From positions 372,001 to 436,000 of the forward strand of contig NZ_BMUF01000002.1 in assembly GCF_014650055.1 (NCBI RefSeq): DNA of 64,000 nucleotides, read 5' to 3'. Every line of letters begins with the position of its first letter. Position 1 is the stretch's first letter. The position numbers and the translations under genes were made by a program. Of the stretch, positions 36,055 through 46,544 are shown piece by piece. The DNA comes from Streptomyces malachitofuscus (lineage in GTDB: Bacteria; Actinomycetota; Actinomycetes; Streptomycetales; Streptomycetaceae). The notes beneath the pieces are model-generated. The model searched no databases. It saw only the letters and a program-made list of their open reading frames with translations, and was not told the origin of the DNA.

Positions 36055-37296
36055 TCACGCCGTCGCCGACTTCAGGGGCCGTCCGGGGTCGGCGATCAGC
36101 TCCGGGTCCATGGCCGTCCCCGCCTCGATGAGCCGGCGCCCCTGCGCCAGGTCCCGGGGCCGCCCCACCGCGAGCAGCGCGACCAGGCGGGAACCGCGCA
36201 GCCAGCACACGCTCCACGCCGGCTCGGCCGGGTCGCCGCGCCACACGGTCCGGTCGGCGTCCGCGTGGTGGCCCGCGTACTGGACGAAACGCCCGAACTG
36301 CTCGGACCAGAAGTAGGGCACCGGGTCGTACACCGCCGGGGCCCGGCCTGCGGGCACGCCGAGGATGTTCGCGGCGACCGTGCGGGGCCCCTGCAGGGCG
36401 TTGTCCCAGTGGTGGACCAGCAGGCGCTCGCCGTAACGGCCGGACGGGAAGGACGCGCAGTCGCCGACCGCGTACACGTCCGGCACCGAGGTCAGCAGAC
36501 CGCGGTCGGCCACGACCTCGCCCCGCGCGCCGAGCTCGACCCCGGAGCCCGCCAGCCAGGCGGTGGCGGGCCGGGCCCCGATGCCGACGACCACCGCACC
36601 CGCGGGCAGCCGCGTCCCGTCGTCCAGGACGACCTCACCGGGCTCGACGCGCTCCACGCGCGCGCGGGTGCGCAGGGTGACGCCCGCCTCGGCGTACCAG
36701 GCGGTCATGGGGACGGCCACCTCGGCGGGCAGCGCCTCGACCAGCGGCCGTTCCTCGGCCTCCACGACGGTGACCGCGCAGCCCGCCTCGCGGGCCGCCG
36801 TGGCGAACTCCGCGCCGATCCAGCCGGCGCCGACCACCACGATGTCGTGCTGCCGCGCGAGCACCGGCCGCAGGCGTTCGGCGTCGTCCAGGGTGCGCAG
36901 CAGATGCACCCCGGGGACGCCCTCGGTGCCCGGCAGCCGGACCGGTTCCGCGCCGGTGGCGATCACCAGGACGTCGTAGGGGACGGGCCCGGCCTCCGTG
37001 TCCAGCTCGTGGTCCGCGGGACGCAGACCCAGCACCTCGCAGCCGAGGCGCAGTTCGATGCCGAGTTCCTCGAAGTCCACGTCGAAGGCGGAACTCTCGG
37101 CCGTGCCGAGCAGGACCGCCTTGGACAACGGCGGCCGGTCGTAGGGCTGGTGGGGCTCCGCGCCGATCAGGGTCACGGTGCCGGTGAAGCCCTGCTCCCG
37201 CAGGGCGGCCGCGGTCTGCACTCCGGCCATGCCCGCACCCGCCACCACGACACGCCGCGGCTGGGAACGTCCCGGTTCCTGCGTCTGCTCGCTCAC
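36055..37296 (-). CDS. FAD-dependent ferredoxin/rubredoxin reductase-type oxidoreductase
   Basis: 413 residues, GTG start. Two Rossmann motifs: VVVAGAGMAGVQTAAALRE (FAD) and IVVVGAGWIGAEFATAAREA (NAD(P)H). PYDRPPLSKAVL and VYAVGDCASFPSG are typical of ferredoxin reductases of the oxygenase-coupled class. It passes electrons from NAD(P)H to a small iron-sulfur protein; no ferredoxin or P450 gene is adjacent. It starts 9 bases after the small gene upstream and is likely cotranscribed with it. Confidence 0.9.
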   Translation of the reverse strand: MSEQTQEPGRSQPRRVVVAGAGMAGVQTAAALREQGFTGTVTLIGAEPHQPYDRPPLSKAVLLGTAESSAFDVDFEELGIELRLGCEVLGLRPADHELDTEAGPVPYDVLVIATGAEPVRLPGTEGVPGVHLLRTLDDAERLRPVLARQHDIVVVGAGWIGAEFATAAREAGCAVTVVEAEERPLVEALPAEVAVPMTAWYAEAGVTLRTRARVERVEPGEVVLDDGTRLPAGAVVVGIGARPATAWLAGSGVELGARGEVVADRGLLTSVPDVYAVGDCASFPSGRYGERLLVHHWDNALQGPRTVAANILGVPAGRAPAVYDPVPYFWSEQFGRFVQYAGHHADADRTVWRGDPAEPAWSVCWLRGSRLVALLAVGRPRDLAQGRRLIEAGTAMDPELIADPGRPLKSATA

Positions 37297-37305
37297 CCGG
37301 TCACC

Positions 37306-37668
37306 TTAAGCACCCGGCTCGGCATCCACGGGTTCGAGCTCCTCCACCACGCTCGTCCCGCTGCCGGGCTGCGACTCCCACTCCCAGGTCTCCTCGAGCC
37401 GCACCCGCCCGTCGGGCAGCTCCACGACGGTCGACACACAGTGCCCCGAGGATGTGGATCCGTCCCGCTTGAGCTGCACGTAACGGAAGTCGAGCCGGTC
37501 CCCCGCGCGGCTGCCGACCAGGTGCCCGCGCACGACGTCGCCGCCCGCGTAGTCGGCCCAGATCTCACCGTCCCGCTCGTGGTAGACGAACCGGGTGCGG
37601 GTGCCGACCTGGCCCGGAGCCTGGTCGGCCACAGGGGCGAGGACGAGTCCGTCGAGCGATCGTGCCAC
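37306..37668 (-). CDS. Conserved protein of unknown function, beta-rich
   Basis: 120 residues, GTG start with GGGAGCC upstream. The pattern of alternating hydrophobic strands, such as RFVYHERDGEIWADYAGGDVVRGHLVG and LDFRYVQLKRDG, suggests a small lipocalin-like beta barrel. Some streptomycete relatives carry the label N-acetylglutamate synthase, which the sequence does not support (no acetyl-CoA motif). It is transcribed divergently from the thi operon and upstream of the reductase. The function is unknown. Confidence 0.8.
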   Translation of the reverse strand: MARSLDGLVLAPVADQAPGQVGTRTRFVYHERDGEIWADYAGGDVVRGHLVGSRAGDRLDFRYVQLKRDGSTSSGHCVSTVVELPDGRVRLEETWEWESQPGSGTSVVEELEPVDAEPGA

Positions 37669-37724
37669 GCGGAGGCTCCCTTACAAGCGTGCTGTCCCGA
37701 GGGCTAGGGTGGCCAACGTAAAGC

Positions 37725-37815
37725 ACTCGCGGGAGCCCGGACGCACCGGGCTGAGAGGGAGGCTGGCGGCCTCCGACCGTACGAACCTGATCCGGGTCAT
37801 GCCGGCGAAGGGAGG
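37725..37815 (+). ncRNA. TPP (thiamine pyrophosphate) riboswitch
   Basis: The conserved thi-box elements are all visible: GGGAGCCCGG at 37731-37740, CCGGGCTGAGAGGG at 37746-37759, GAACCTGATCCGGGTCAT at 37783-37800 and GCCGGCGAAGGGAGG at 37801-37815. The last element contains the GGAGG that serves as ribosome-binding site for thiO at 37828. TPP binding should therefore hide the site and switch off translation of thiO-thiS-thiG, the usual mode in GC-rich bacteria. Confidence 0.95.
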
Positions 37816-37827
37816 GGCTGGACGCCC

Positions 37828-39988
<2,161 letters not shown>

Positions 39989-40028
39989 CGGTGCCGGAGC
40001 TGTGGCCGGGCGGGGGTGGGATCGCTTT

Positions 40029-40179
40029 CCGGCGCTGACAGGTGCCTCCCCCACTCTCGGCTTCTCCCCCACCCTCGGCTGCGCTCGGGCGGGGGGACCC
40101 CCATGAGCGGGAGGTACCCCCATCGCCCTGGGGGTACCTCCCAGGCCCTTGAGGCACTGGGGGAGGCACGACTGCCCGC
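40029..40179 (+). repeat. Dispersed palindromic intergenic repeat, copy 2 (long subtype)
   Basis: Core 40042-40169 is almost identical to copy 1, including the internal CATGAGCGGGAGG segment absent from copies 3 and 4. The 3' flank GACTGCCCGC (40170-40179) is shared with copies 3 and 4, not copy 1. It fills most of the 302-base gap between thiG and the kinase gene. Confidence 0.85.
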
Positions 40180-40290
40180 AGCCGCGTGGACGACTGCCGG
40201 CAGTGACAGCGGTGCGACACACGTCACAGGTCCGCTTCAACAGGGGATCAACCGGTCGGGAGTGTCCGTCGTGCCTCGTAGACTCGCTGC

Positions 40291-42225
40291 GTGGACACGA
40301 CCCTTCAGGACCCTCTGGTCGGGCAGGTGCTCGACGGCCGCTACCGCGTCGACGCGCGGATCGCGGTCGGCGGGATGGCCACGGTCTACCGGGCCGTGGA
40401 CACCCGCCTCGACCGGATCCTCGCGCTCAAGGTGATGCACCCCTCCCTCGCCGCCGACGCCTCCTTCGTCGAGCGCTTCATCCGCGAGGCGAAGTCGGTG
40501 GCCCGCCTGGCCCACCCGAACGTGGTGCAGGTCTTCGACCAGGGCACCGACGGCGCGTACGTCTACCTGGCGATGGAGTACATCGCCGGCTGCACCCTGC
40601 GCGACGTGCTGCGCGAGCGCGGGGCGCTCCAGCCGCGGGCCGCCCTGGACATCCTGGAGCCGGTGCTGGCCGCGCTCGGTGCCGCGCACCGGGCCGGGTT
40701 CGTGCACCGGGACATGAAGCCCGAGAACGTGCTGATCGGGGACGACGGCCGGGTCAAGGTCGCCGACTTCGGGCTGGTCCGCGCGGTGGACTCGGTGACG
40801 AACACCACGGGCACCGTGCTGGGCACGGTCTCGTACCTGGCCCCGGAGCAGATCGAGCACGGCACCGCCGACCCCCGCGTGGACGTCTACGCCTGCGGGA
40901 TCCTGCTCTACGAGATGCTGACCGGCGAGAAGCCGCACGACGGCGACTCCCCCGCGATCGTGCTCTACAAGCATCTCCACGACGACGTGCCGCCGCCCTC
41001 GGCCGCCGTGCCGGGTATGGCGTACGAGCTGGACGAACTGGTCGCCTCGGCGACCGCGCGCACTCCCGAGGTGCGTCCGCACGACGCGGTGGCGCTGCTC
41101 GCGCAGGCCCGCGACGCGCGCGGGCGGCTGGGTGACGAGCAGCTCGACGCGGTGCCGCCGCAGGCGCTGATGTCGGAGCACGACCACCACGACAACGCGG
41201 ATGACCGTACGAGCGTCATCCCGCGCGCGCTGACGATGCCCCGCCCGCTGCCCGTCAACGAGGACGAGGGCGCGGGCCCGGTGCACCACACCAGCCGGTT
41301 CCGGTCCCCGCCGCCGCTGCCGCCCCGGCGGCGTACGGCGCTGCGGCGCGGCCCGATGGCGATCGTCGTGGCCGTGCTGCTGGTGCTCGGGCTCGGCGCG
41401 GGCGTGTGGTACATCAACTCCGGCCAGTTCACCAAGGTCCCGCCGCTGCTGGCGAAGACCGAGAAGGAGGCCCGGGGCCGGCTGGCGGACGTCGGGCTGG
41501 ACGTCGGCGAGGTGAAGGAGGCGTACAGCGACACGGTGGAGCGGGGCAAGGTGGTCGGCACCGACCCGAAGGCCGGCGCCCGCATCCGCAGCAACGACTC
41601 GGTGTCGCTGACGATCTCGAAGGGCCCGCAGACCGTGCGGGTGCCGGACCTGGACGGCTATCCGCTGGACAAGGCGCGGTCGCTGCTGGAGGACGAGGGC
41701 CTGAAGCCAGGTATGTCGACCCGGGAGTTCAGCGAGACCGTGCCCGCCGGTTCGGTGATCTCCACGGAGCCGGGCAAGGGCACCAAGGTCCGGGCGGGCT
41801 CGGCGGTGGCGCTGGCCGTGAGCAAGGGCAGCCCCGTGGACGTGCCCGATGTGACCGGTGACGACCCGGAGGACGCGCGTGCCGAGCTGGAGGAGGCGGG
41901 CCTGAAGGTGGAGATCGCCGCCGAGCGGGTCAACTCCGAGCACGACGCGGGCGAGGTGGCCCGGCAGAACCCGGGCCCCGGCAGCCGGGCCGCCGAGGGC
42001 GACACCGTGACGCTGACGCCGTCCAAGGGCCCCGAGATGGTCGAGGTGCCGGACGTGGTCGGCGACAGCGTGGACGAGGCCAAGGAGAAGCTGGAGGGCG
42101 CCGGGTTCCGGGTGGACGAGGACCGCGGACTGCTGGGTCTGTTCGGCGACACCGTGGAGGGGCAGTCCGTGGACGGCGGCGACACCGCGCCCAAGGGTTC
42201 GACGATCACCATCGAGATCCGCTGA
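40291..42225 (+). CDS. PASTA-domain Ser/Thr protein kinase
   Basis: 644 residues, GTG start. The cytoplasmic Hanks-type kinase has glycine loop IAVGGMATVYRA, LALKVMH, the catalytic loop FVHRDMKPENVLI (about residue 139), DFGLVR and the APEQIEHGTADPRVDVYA segment. A juxtamembrane stretch (about 285-352) is rich in Pro, His and acidic residues. One span (about 355-374) is followed by four extracellular PASTA domains (about 380-644), the last ending in KGSTITIEIR. PASTA domains sense muropeptides or lipid II, linking wall state to phosphorylation. The kinase may act on the Rv2175c-type protein nearby. Confidence 0.95.
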   Translation: MDTTLQDPLVGQVLDGRYRVDARIAVGGMATVYRAVDTRLDRILALKVMHPSLAADASFVERFIREAKSVARLAHPNVVQVFDQGTDGAYVYLAMEYIAGCTLRDVLRERGALQPRAALDILEPVLAALGAAHRAGFVHRDMKPENVLIGDDGRVKVADFGLVRAVDSVTNTTGTVLGTVSYLAPEQIEHGTADPRVDVYACGILLYEMLTGEKPHDGDSPAIVLYKHLHDDVPPPSAAVPGMAYELDELVASATARTPEVRPHDAVALLAQARDARGRLGDEQLDAVPPQALMSEHDHHDNADDRTSVIPRALTMPRPLPVNEDEGAGPVHHTSRFRSPPPLPPRRRTALRRGPMAIVVAVLLVLGLGAGVWYINSGQFTKVPPLLAKTEKEARGRLADVGLDVGEVKEAYSDTVERGKVVGTDPKAGARIRSNDSVSLTISKGPQTVRVPDLDGYPLDKARSLLEDEGLKPGMSTREFSETVPAGSVISTEPGKGTKVRAGSAVALAVSKGSPVDVPDVTGDDPEDARAELEEAGLKVEIAAERVNSEHDAGEVARQNPGPGSRAAEGDTVTLTPSKGPEMVEVPDVVGDSVDEAKEKLEGAGFRVDEDRGLLGLFGDTVEGQSVDGGDTAPKGSTITIEIR

Positions 42226-42273
42226 CGGGAGGGGCCGTCCCGGGGACGCGCTCGTACATGACACCCTTGACGC

Positions 42274-43152
42274 GTGAAGAGTCACCCGTCCGGCCCCGTC
42301 CGCAACCCGATCGGCGGCCATGTGCCCGTGGCCGGCGGCCTGCATTCCGTCGGTCTGTCCTACGCCCGTGAGCTGCGCGCCGAGACCGTGCAGGTCTTCG
42401 TCGCCAATCCGCGCGGCTGGGCCACCCCGGCCGGCAACCCGAGGCAGGACGAGGCGTTCCGCGCGGCCTGCGCCGCCGAGTCGATCCCGGCGTACGTGCA
42501 CGCCCCGTATCTGATCAACTTCGGTTCCCACACCGAGGCGACCGTGGAGCGGTCCGTGGAGTCGCTGCGGCACTCGCTGCGGCGCGGGCGGGAGATCGGC
42601 GCGCTGGGCGTGGTGGTCCACACGGGCAGCGCGACCGGCGGACGTGAGCGGTCGGTGGCGCTGAGGCAGGTGCGGGAGCGGATGCTGCCGCTGCTCGAGG
42701 AGCTCACCCATGACGACGACCCGTTCCTGCTGCTGGAGTCGACGGCGGGCCAGGGCTCCTCGCTGTGCTCACGGACCTGGGACTTCGGGCCGTACTTCGA
42801 GGCGCTGGACGCCCATCCGAAGCTGGGGGTCTGCCTGGACACCTGCCATGTCTTCGCGGCCGGGCACGATCTGACCGGGCCGGTCGGAATGCACCAGACG
42901 CTGGATCTGCTGGTGGAGACCGTCGGCGAGGGGCGGCTGAAGCTGATCCACGCCAATGACTCCATGGATGTGGTGGGCGCCCACAAGGACCGCCACGCGA
43001 ACATCGGCGCCGGTCACATCGGCGAGGACCCGTTCCGGGCGCTGATGACGCACCCGGCGACCGAGGGCGTACCGCTGGTCATCGAGACGCCCGGCGGCAA
43101 GGAGGGACACGCGGCTGACGTGGAGCGGCTGAAGAAGCTCCGGGACGGCTGA
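42274..43152 (+). CDS. nfo: Endonuclease IV-type AP endonuclease
   Basis: 292 residues, GTG start. TIM-barrel metal ligands are visible in IPAYVHAPYLINF, GVVVHTGSATGG, LLLESTAGQGSSLCS, GVCLDTCHVFAAGHDL, and LKLIHANDSMDVVGAHKDRHANIGAGHIG. It cleaves DNA at abasic sites in base excision repair and needs three zinc ions. It starts 48 bases after the kinase gene on the same strand. Confidence 0.92.
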   Translation: MKSHPSGPVRNPIGGHVPVAGGLHSVGLSYARELRAETVQVFVANPRGWATPAGNPRQDEAFRAACAAESIPAYVHAPYLINFGSHTEATVERSVESLRHSLRRGREIGALGVVVHTGSATGGRERSVALRQVRERMLPLLEELTHDDDPFLLLESTAGQGSSLCSRTWDFGPYFEALDAHPKLGVCLDTCHVFAAGHDLTGPVGMHQTLDLLVETVGEGRLKLIHANDSMDVVGAHKDRHANIGAGHIGEDPFRALMTHPATEGVPLVIETPGGKEGHAADVERLKKLRDG

Positions 43153-43164
43153 GACGTACGGCGG

Positions 43165-43812
43165 TCAGAGCTCGGGGCCGTCGCCGGGTTCCTCCTGGTA
43201 GGAGTAGCGCTGTTCCTTCCAGGGGTCGCCGAGGTTGTGGTAGCCGCGTTCCTCCCAGAAGCCACGCCGGTCGGTGGTCATGTACTCCACGCCGCGCACC
43301 CATTTGGGGCCTTTCCAGGCGTACAGATGGGGGACGATCAGCCGCAGCGGGAAGCCGTGCTCGGCGGTCAGCAGCTCGCCGTCCTTGTGGGTGGCGAAGA
43401 GGGCTCGCGAGGACATGAAGTCGGCGAGCCGGAGGTTGGAGCTGAATCCGTACTCCGCCCACACCATCACATGGGTGACGTCGGGTGCGGGCGGGGCGAG
43501 GTCGACGACGGTGCGTGCCGGGATTCCGCCCCACTCGGCTCCGACCATGCTGAACTTGGTGACGCAGTGCAGGTCGGCCACGACGGTGGCGTACGGCAGG
43601 GCCGTGAACTCCTCGTGGTTCCAGCAGTGCTTCTCACCGTCGGCGGTGGCGCCGAAGACCCGGAACTCCCACCGCTCGGGCCGGAACTTGGGGACCGGCC
43701 CGTAGTGCGTGACCGGCCAGCCCTTCTGCAGTCGCTGCCCCGGCGGGAGCTCGAACCGCGCCGCTCCTTCTGATGCGCGCTCCCCCGATTCGCGTTCCGC
43801 CGGCTGACCCAT
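43165..43812 (-). CDS. Sulfite-oxidase-like molybdopterin oxidoreductase (YedY-type, soluble)
   Basis: 215 residues from ATG at 43812. The molybdenum-binding domain has the ligand Cys in VVADLHCVTKFSM, WGGIPARTVVDLA, and GFPLRLIVPHLYAWKGPKWVRGVEYM. No Tat signal is seen in this N-terminus, so the protein is likely cytoplasmic, unlike MsrP/YedY. The substrate is unknown; it could reduce or oxidise sulfur or N-oxide compounds. It is divergent from the bacterioferritin gene and shares its AT-rich upstream region. Confidence 0.87.
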   Translation of the reverse strand: MGQPAERESGERASEGAARFELPPGQRLQKGWPVTHYGPVPKFRPERWEFRVFGATADGEKHCWNHEEFTALPYATVVADLHCVTKFSMVGAEWGGIPARTVVDLAPPAPDVTHVMVWAEYGFSSNLRLADFMSSRALFATHKDGELLTAEHGFPLRLIVPHLYAWKGPKWVRGVEYMTTDRRGFWEERGYHNLGDPWKEQRYSYQEEPGDGPEL

Positions 43813-43869
43813 GTCTCCATCCTGACAGACCGGGGGCGATGCCCCTGAACCGGGCCAGGAACAATCGGG

Positions 43870-43925
43870 CAATCAGGTTCAAAAACGACTAAGCATGTAC
43901 TTACTTACTAAGTCAAGACTTACTG
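43870..43925. promoter_or_regulatory. AT-rich promoter/operator region of bfr
   Basis: A distinctly AT-rich stretch in this GC-rich window. It holds a near-palindrome ACTTACTAAGT (43903-43913) and repeated ACTTACT units (43899-43905, 43903-43909 and 43918-43924). It lies 70-130 bases before bfr. I cannot match it to a known iron-box consensus, so the regulator is open. Confidence 0.4.
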
Positions 43926-43995
43926 GACGATCTCCCTCGCCGGTGCAATCATGCGGCCCAACCTGCCAGTTCCCCGCGCGGAAGGAGCCCAAGCG

Positions 43996-44502
43996 ATGCA
44001 GGGCGACCCCGAGGTCATCGAATTCCTCAACGAGCAGCTGACCGCCGAGCTCACGGCGATCAACCAGTACTTCCTGCACTCGAAGCTGCAGGACCACAAG
44101 GGCTGGACGAAACTCGCCGAGTACACGCGCGCCGAGTCCTTCGACGAGATGCGGCACGCGGAGCTGCTCACCGACCGCATCCTGCTGCTCGACGGCCTGC
44201 CGAACTACCAGCGGCTGTTCCACGTCCGGGTCGGGCAGACCGTCACCGAGATGTTCCAGGCCGACCGGGAGATCGAGGTGGAGGCGATCGACCGGCTGCG
44301 CCGCGGTGTGGAGGTCATGCGCAACAAGGGCGACATCACGTCGGCCAACGTCTTCGAGGCGATCCTGGCCGACGAGGAGCACCACATCGACTATCTGGAC
44401 ACCCAGCTGGAACTGATCGAGAAGCTGGGCGAGGCGCTCTACCTGTCGACGGTCATCGAGCAGTCCCAGCCCGACGCCTCAGGCCCGGGCACGACGCACT
44501 AG
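43996..44502 (+). CDS. bfr: Bacterioferritin
   Basis: 168 residues from ATG at 43996 with GAAGGAG upstream; an earlier ATG adds 15 residues without a good site. Four-helix ferritin fold. Ferroxidase ligands include E18, E51 and H54. M52 (ESFDEMRHAE) is the expected axial haem ligand at the dimer interface, and ADEEHHIDYLDTQLELI carries the second-site ligands. It stores iron in a 24-mer. Its release partner bfd lies immediately downstream in the opposite direction, with stops 21 bases apart. Confidence 0.95.
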   Translation: MQGDPEVIEFLNEQLTAELTAINQYFLHSKLQDHKGWTKLAEYTRAESFDEMRHAELLTDRILLLDGLPNYQRLFHVRVGQTVTEMFQADREIEVEAIDRLRRGVEVMRNKGDITSANVFEAILADEEHHIDYLDTQLELIEKLGEALYLSTVIEQSQPDASGPGTTH

Positions 44503-44523
44503 CCGACGGTCCCCGGGACGCGC

Positions 44524-44760
44524 TCAGGCGGCTTCCGGGAGCTCCGTGGTGAGCGGCGGCTCGCCCTGGTCGATCAGTTGCCGGCGGGGGCACGCGCCGC
44601 GGCCGAGCAGCGCCTGGATGCGCCGTACGCAGCCGCCGCAGTCGGTGCCGGCCTTGCAGGCGGAGGCGATCTGCCGAGGCGTGCACGCTCCGGCCTCCGC
44701 GTGCCCCTTCACCTGTTCCTCGGTCACGCCGAAGCAGCTGCAGACGAACACGCGGGTCAC
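44524..44760 (-). CDS. bfd: Bacterioferritin-associated [2Fe-2S] ferredoxin
   Basis: 78 residues, GTG start. Cluster ligands are C7, C9, C41 and C44 (CSC and CGGC), the BFD-type arrangement. It reduces the bacterioferritin core to release Fe2+ when iron is scarce. An iron box lies 40 bases upstream of the start, so it should be repressed by DmdR/IdeR when iron is plentiful. The C-terminal 20 residues are variable. Confidence 0.93.
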   Translation of the reverse strand: MTRVFVCSCFGVTEEQVKGHAEAGACTPRQIASACKAGTDCGGCVRRIQALLGRGACPRRQLIDQGEPPLTTELPEAA

Positions 44761-44799
44761 CTCCCGACGAAGTGCTGGGTCGAGCCGTACCGACCCCTG

Positions 44800-44818
44800 A
44801 TCGGTGAGGCTAACCTAA
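44800..44818 (-). promoter_or_regulatory. Iron box (DmdR/IdeR/DtxR operator) of bfd
   Basis: On the minus strand TTAGGTTAGCCTCACCGAT matches the actinobacterial iron-box consensus TTAGGTTAGGCTCACCTAA at 16 of 19 positions. It lies 40 bases before the bfd start. Binding of the Fe-loaded repressor would block bfd when iron is sufficient. Confidence 0.85.
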
Positions 44819-44840
44819 CCTTACCCGCCACCCAGAGGCA

Positions 44841-44888
44841 CAAAAAAGGGGGGTGGGGCGGCATCCTGTGTGATACACGCCCCACCCC
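44841..44888 (-). terminator. Rho-independent terminator of the DAHP synthase gene
   Basis: A perfect 11-bp stem (44850-44860 with 44878-44888) is followed on the minus strand by CCTTTTTTG, a genuine U-tract rarely seen in streptomycetes. It begins 27 bases past the stop at 44916. Confidence 0.9.
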
Positions 44889-44915
44889 GTCCGCCGTGTC
44901 ACCGGCCAGGTTCCG

Positions 44916-46268
44916 CTACTGGTCGCGGTACATCTCCGCGACGAGGAACGCCAGGTCCAGCGACTGGCTGCGGTTGAGCCGCGGGTCGCAGGCCGTCTCG
45001 TAGCGCTGGTGCAGATCGTCGACGAAGATCTCGTCGCCGCCGCCCACGCACTCGGTGACGTCGTCGCCCGTGAGCTCCACATGAATGCCGCCCGGGTGGG
45101 TGCCGAGCTCCTTGTGGACCTCGAAGAAGCCCTTCACCTCGTCGAGCACGTCGTCGAAGCGGCGGGTCTTGTGGCCGGAGGCCGCCTCGAAGGTGTTGCC
45201 GTGCATCGGGTCGGTCACCCAGGCCACGGTGGCACCGGACGCGGTGACCTTCTCGACCAGCTCGGGGAGCTTGTCACGGATCTTGTCCGCGCCCATCCGG
45301 ACGATGAAGGTCAGCCGGCCGGGCTCACGCTCGGGGTCGAGGCGCTCGATGTACTGCAGCGCCTCCTCGGCCGTCGTGCTCGGGCCGAGCTTGATGCCGA
45401 TCGGGTTGCGGATCCGGGACGCGAACTCGATGTGCGCGTGGTCCAGCTGTCGGGTGCGCTCACCGATCCACACCATGTGCCCGGAGACGTCGTACAGCTG
45501 TCCGGTGCGCGAGTCGACACGGGTGAGCGCGGACTCGTAGTCGAGCAGCAGCGCCTCGTGCGAGGAGAAGAACTCGACGGTCTTGAACTCCTCCGGCTCC
45601 GCGCCGCAGGCCTGCATGAAGTTCAGCGCCTGGTCGATCTCCCGGGCCAGCTGCTCGTAGCGCTGGCCGGAGGGGGACGACTTCACGAAGTCCTGGTTCC
45701 AGGCGTGCACCTGGCGCAGGTCGGCGTAACCGCCGGTGGTGAAGGCGCGCACCAGGTTCAGCGTGGACGCCGACGCGTGGTACATGCGCTTCAGCCGCTC
45801 GGGGTCCGGGACCCGGGCCTCCTCGGTGAAGTCGAACCCGTTGACGGAGTCGCCCCGGTAGGTGGGCAGCGTCACGCCGTCACGGGTCTCGGTGGGCTTG
45901 GAGCGCGGCTTGGAGTACTGGCCGGCGATCCGGCCCACCTTCACCACGGGCACGGAGGCGGCGTACGTGAGCACGGCGCCCATCTGGAGCAGCGTCTTCA
46001 GCTTGTTGCGGATGTGGTCGGCGGACACCGCGTCGAAGGCCTCGGCGCAGTCGCCGCCCTGGAGGAGGAACGCCTCTCCCTTGGCGACGGCCGCCATCCG
46101 GGCGCGCAGCTGGTCGCACTCGCCCGCGAAGACGAGCGGCGGATACGACTCGAGGTCCGCGATCACTGCGCGCAGAGCCTCGGCGTCGGGGTACTCGGGC
46201 TGCTGCGCCGCGGGCAGGTTTCGCCAGGTGTTGCCAGCGCTCGCGCTGGTCTTAGCGTTCACGGTCAC
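44916..46268 (-). CDS. Class II 3-deoxy-D-arabino-heptulosonate 7-phosphate (DAHP) synthase
   Basis: 450 residues from GTG at 46268; another GTG two codons on is possible. Plant/actinobacterial class II features: LLQGGDCAEAFD, KVGRIAGQYSKPRS, WIGERTRQLDHAHIEFAS, MHGNTFEAASGHKTR, and LGTHPGGIHVELTGDDVTEC. Metal ligands lie in the last segments. It condenses phosphoenolpyruvate with erythrose 4-phosphate, the first shikimate step. It is transcribed divergently from the anthranilate synthase gene, placing entry and tryptophan branch enzymes back to back. Confidence 0.95.
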   Translation of the reverse strand: MTVNAKTSASAGNTWRNLPAAQQPEYPDAEALRAVIADLESYPPLVFAGECDQLRARMAAVAKGEAFLLQGGDCAEAFDAVSADHIRNKLKTLLQMGAVLTYAASVPVVKVGRIAGQYSKPRSKPTETRDGVTLPTYRGDSVNGFDFTEEARVPDPERLKRMYHASASTLNLVRAFTTGGYADLRQVHAWNQDFVKSSPSGQRYEQLAREIDQALNFMQACGAEPEEFKTVEFFSSHEALLLDYESALTRVDSRTGQLYDVSGHMVWIGERTRQLDHAHIEFASRIRNPIGIKLGPSTTAEEALQYIERLDPEREPGRLTFIVRMGADKIRDKLPELVEKVTASGATVAWVTDPMHGNTFEAASGHKTRRFDDVLDEVKGFFEVHKELGTHPGGIHVELTGDDVTECVGGGDEIFVDDLHQRYETACDPRLNRSQSLDLAFLVAEMYRDQ

Positions 46269-46364
46269 GGAACCCACATTACGGGGTCGGATCGGTCGTC
46301 CATCCCGGCGCTCAACAAATGAGACAAGGGCCGCATCGGTCCGAGATGCGCTAGGGTCGGGGCC

Positions 46365-46421
46365 ATGTTCGCGCACTCGACCCGCACCTGGTGGTGGACC
46401 GCTCTCCCGGCGGCCCACTGA
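46365..46421 (+). CDS. trpL: trp leader peptide
   Basis: Short frame encoding MFAHSTRTWWWTALPAAH then TGA, with three consecutive Trp codons (46389-46397). It is followed 22 bases later by a terminator hairpin. This is the classic leader of a tryptophan attenuator: ribosome stalling at the Trp codons when charged tRNA-Trp is low would favour an antiterminator. A similar leader has been described for a trpE gene of S. venezuelae. GGTCGGGG lies just before the ATG. Confidence 0.92.
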   Translation: MFAHSTRTWWWTALPAAH

Positions 46422-46443
46422 CTGCGCGTACGCACAGACTTCG

Positions 46444-46470
46444 CGAAGGCCGCCCGAGGGGCGGCCTTCG
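46444..46470 (+). terminator. trp attenuator hairpin
   Basis: CGAAGGCCGCC (46444-46454) pairs with GGCGGCCTTCG (46460-46470); one further C-G pair leaves a 3-base loop. GTGTTT follows. It lies between the leader peptide and trpE, in the terminator position of an attenuator. Confidence 0.9.
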
Positions 46471-46544
46471 GTGTTTCCCGGGGTCGTTCCTCCGACGGTC
46501 GTGACAGCCCGCTCATGACCGAGACGAAACGAGGAACGCCCACC

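Noticed and set aside
45009-46322. Long open frame of 437 codons on the plus strand opposite the DAHP synthase gene
   Set aside because: It mirrors the real gene, has skewed low-complexity composition and no family motif; such frames are expected opposite GC-rich genes.
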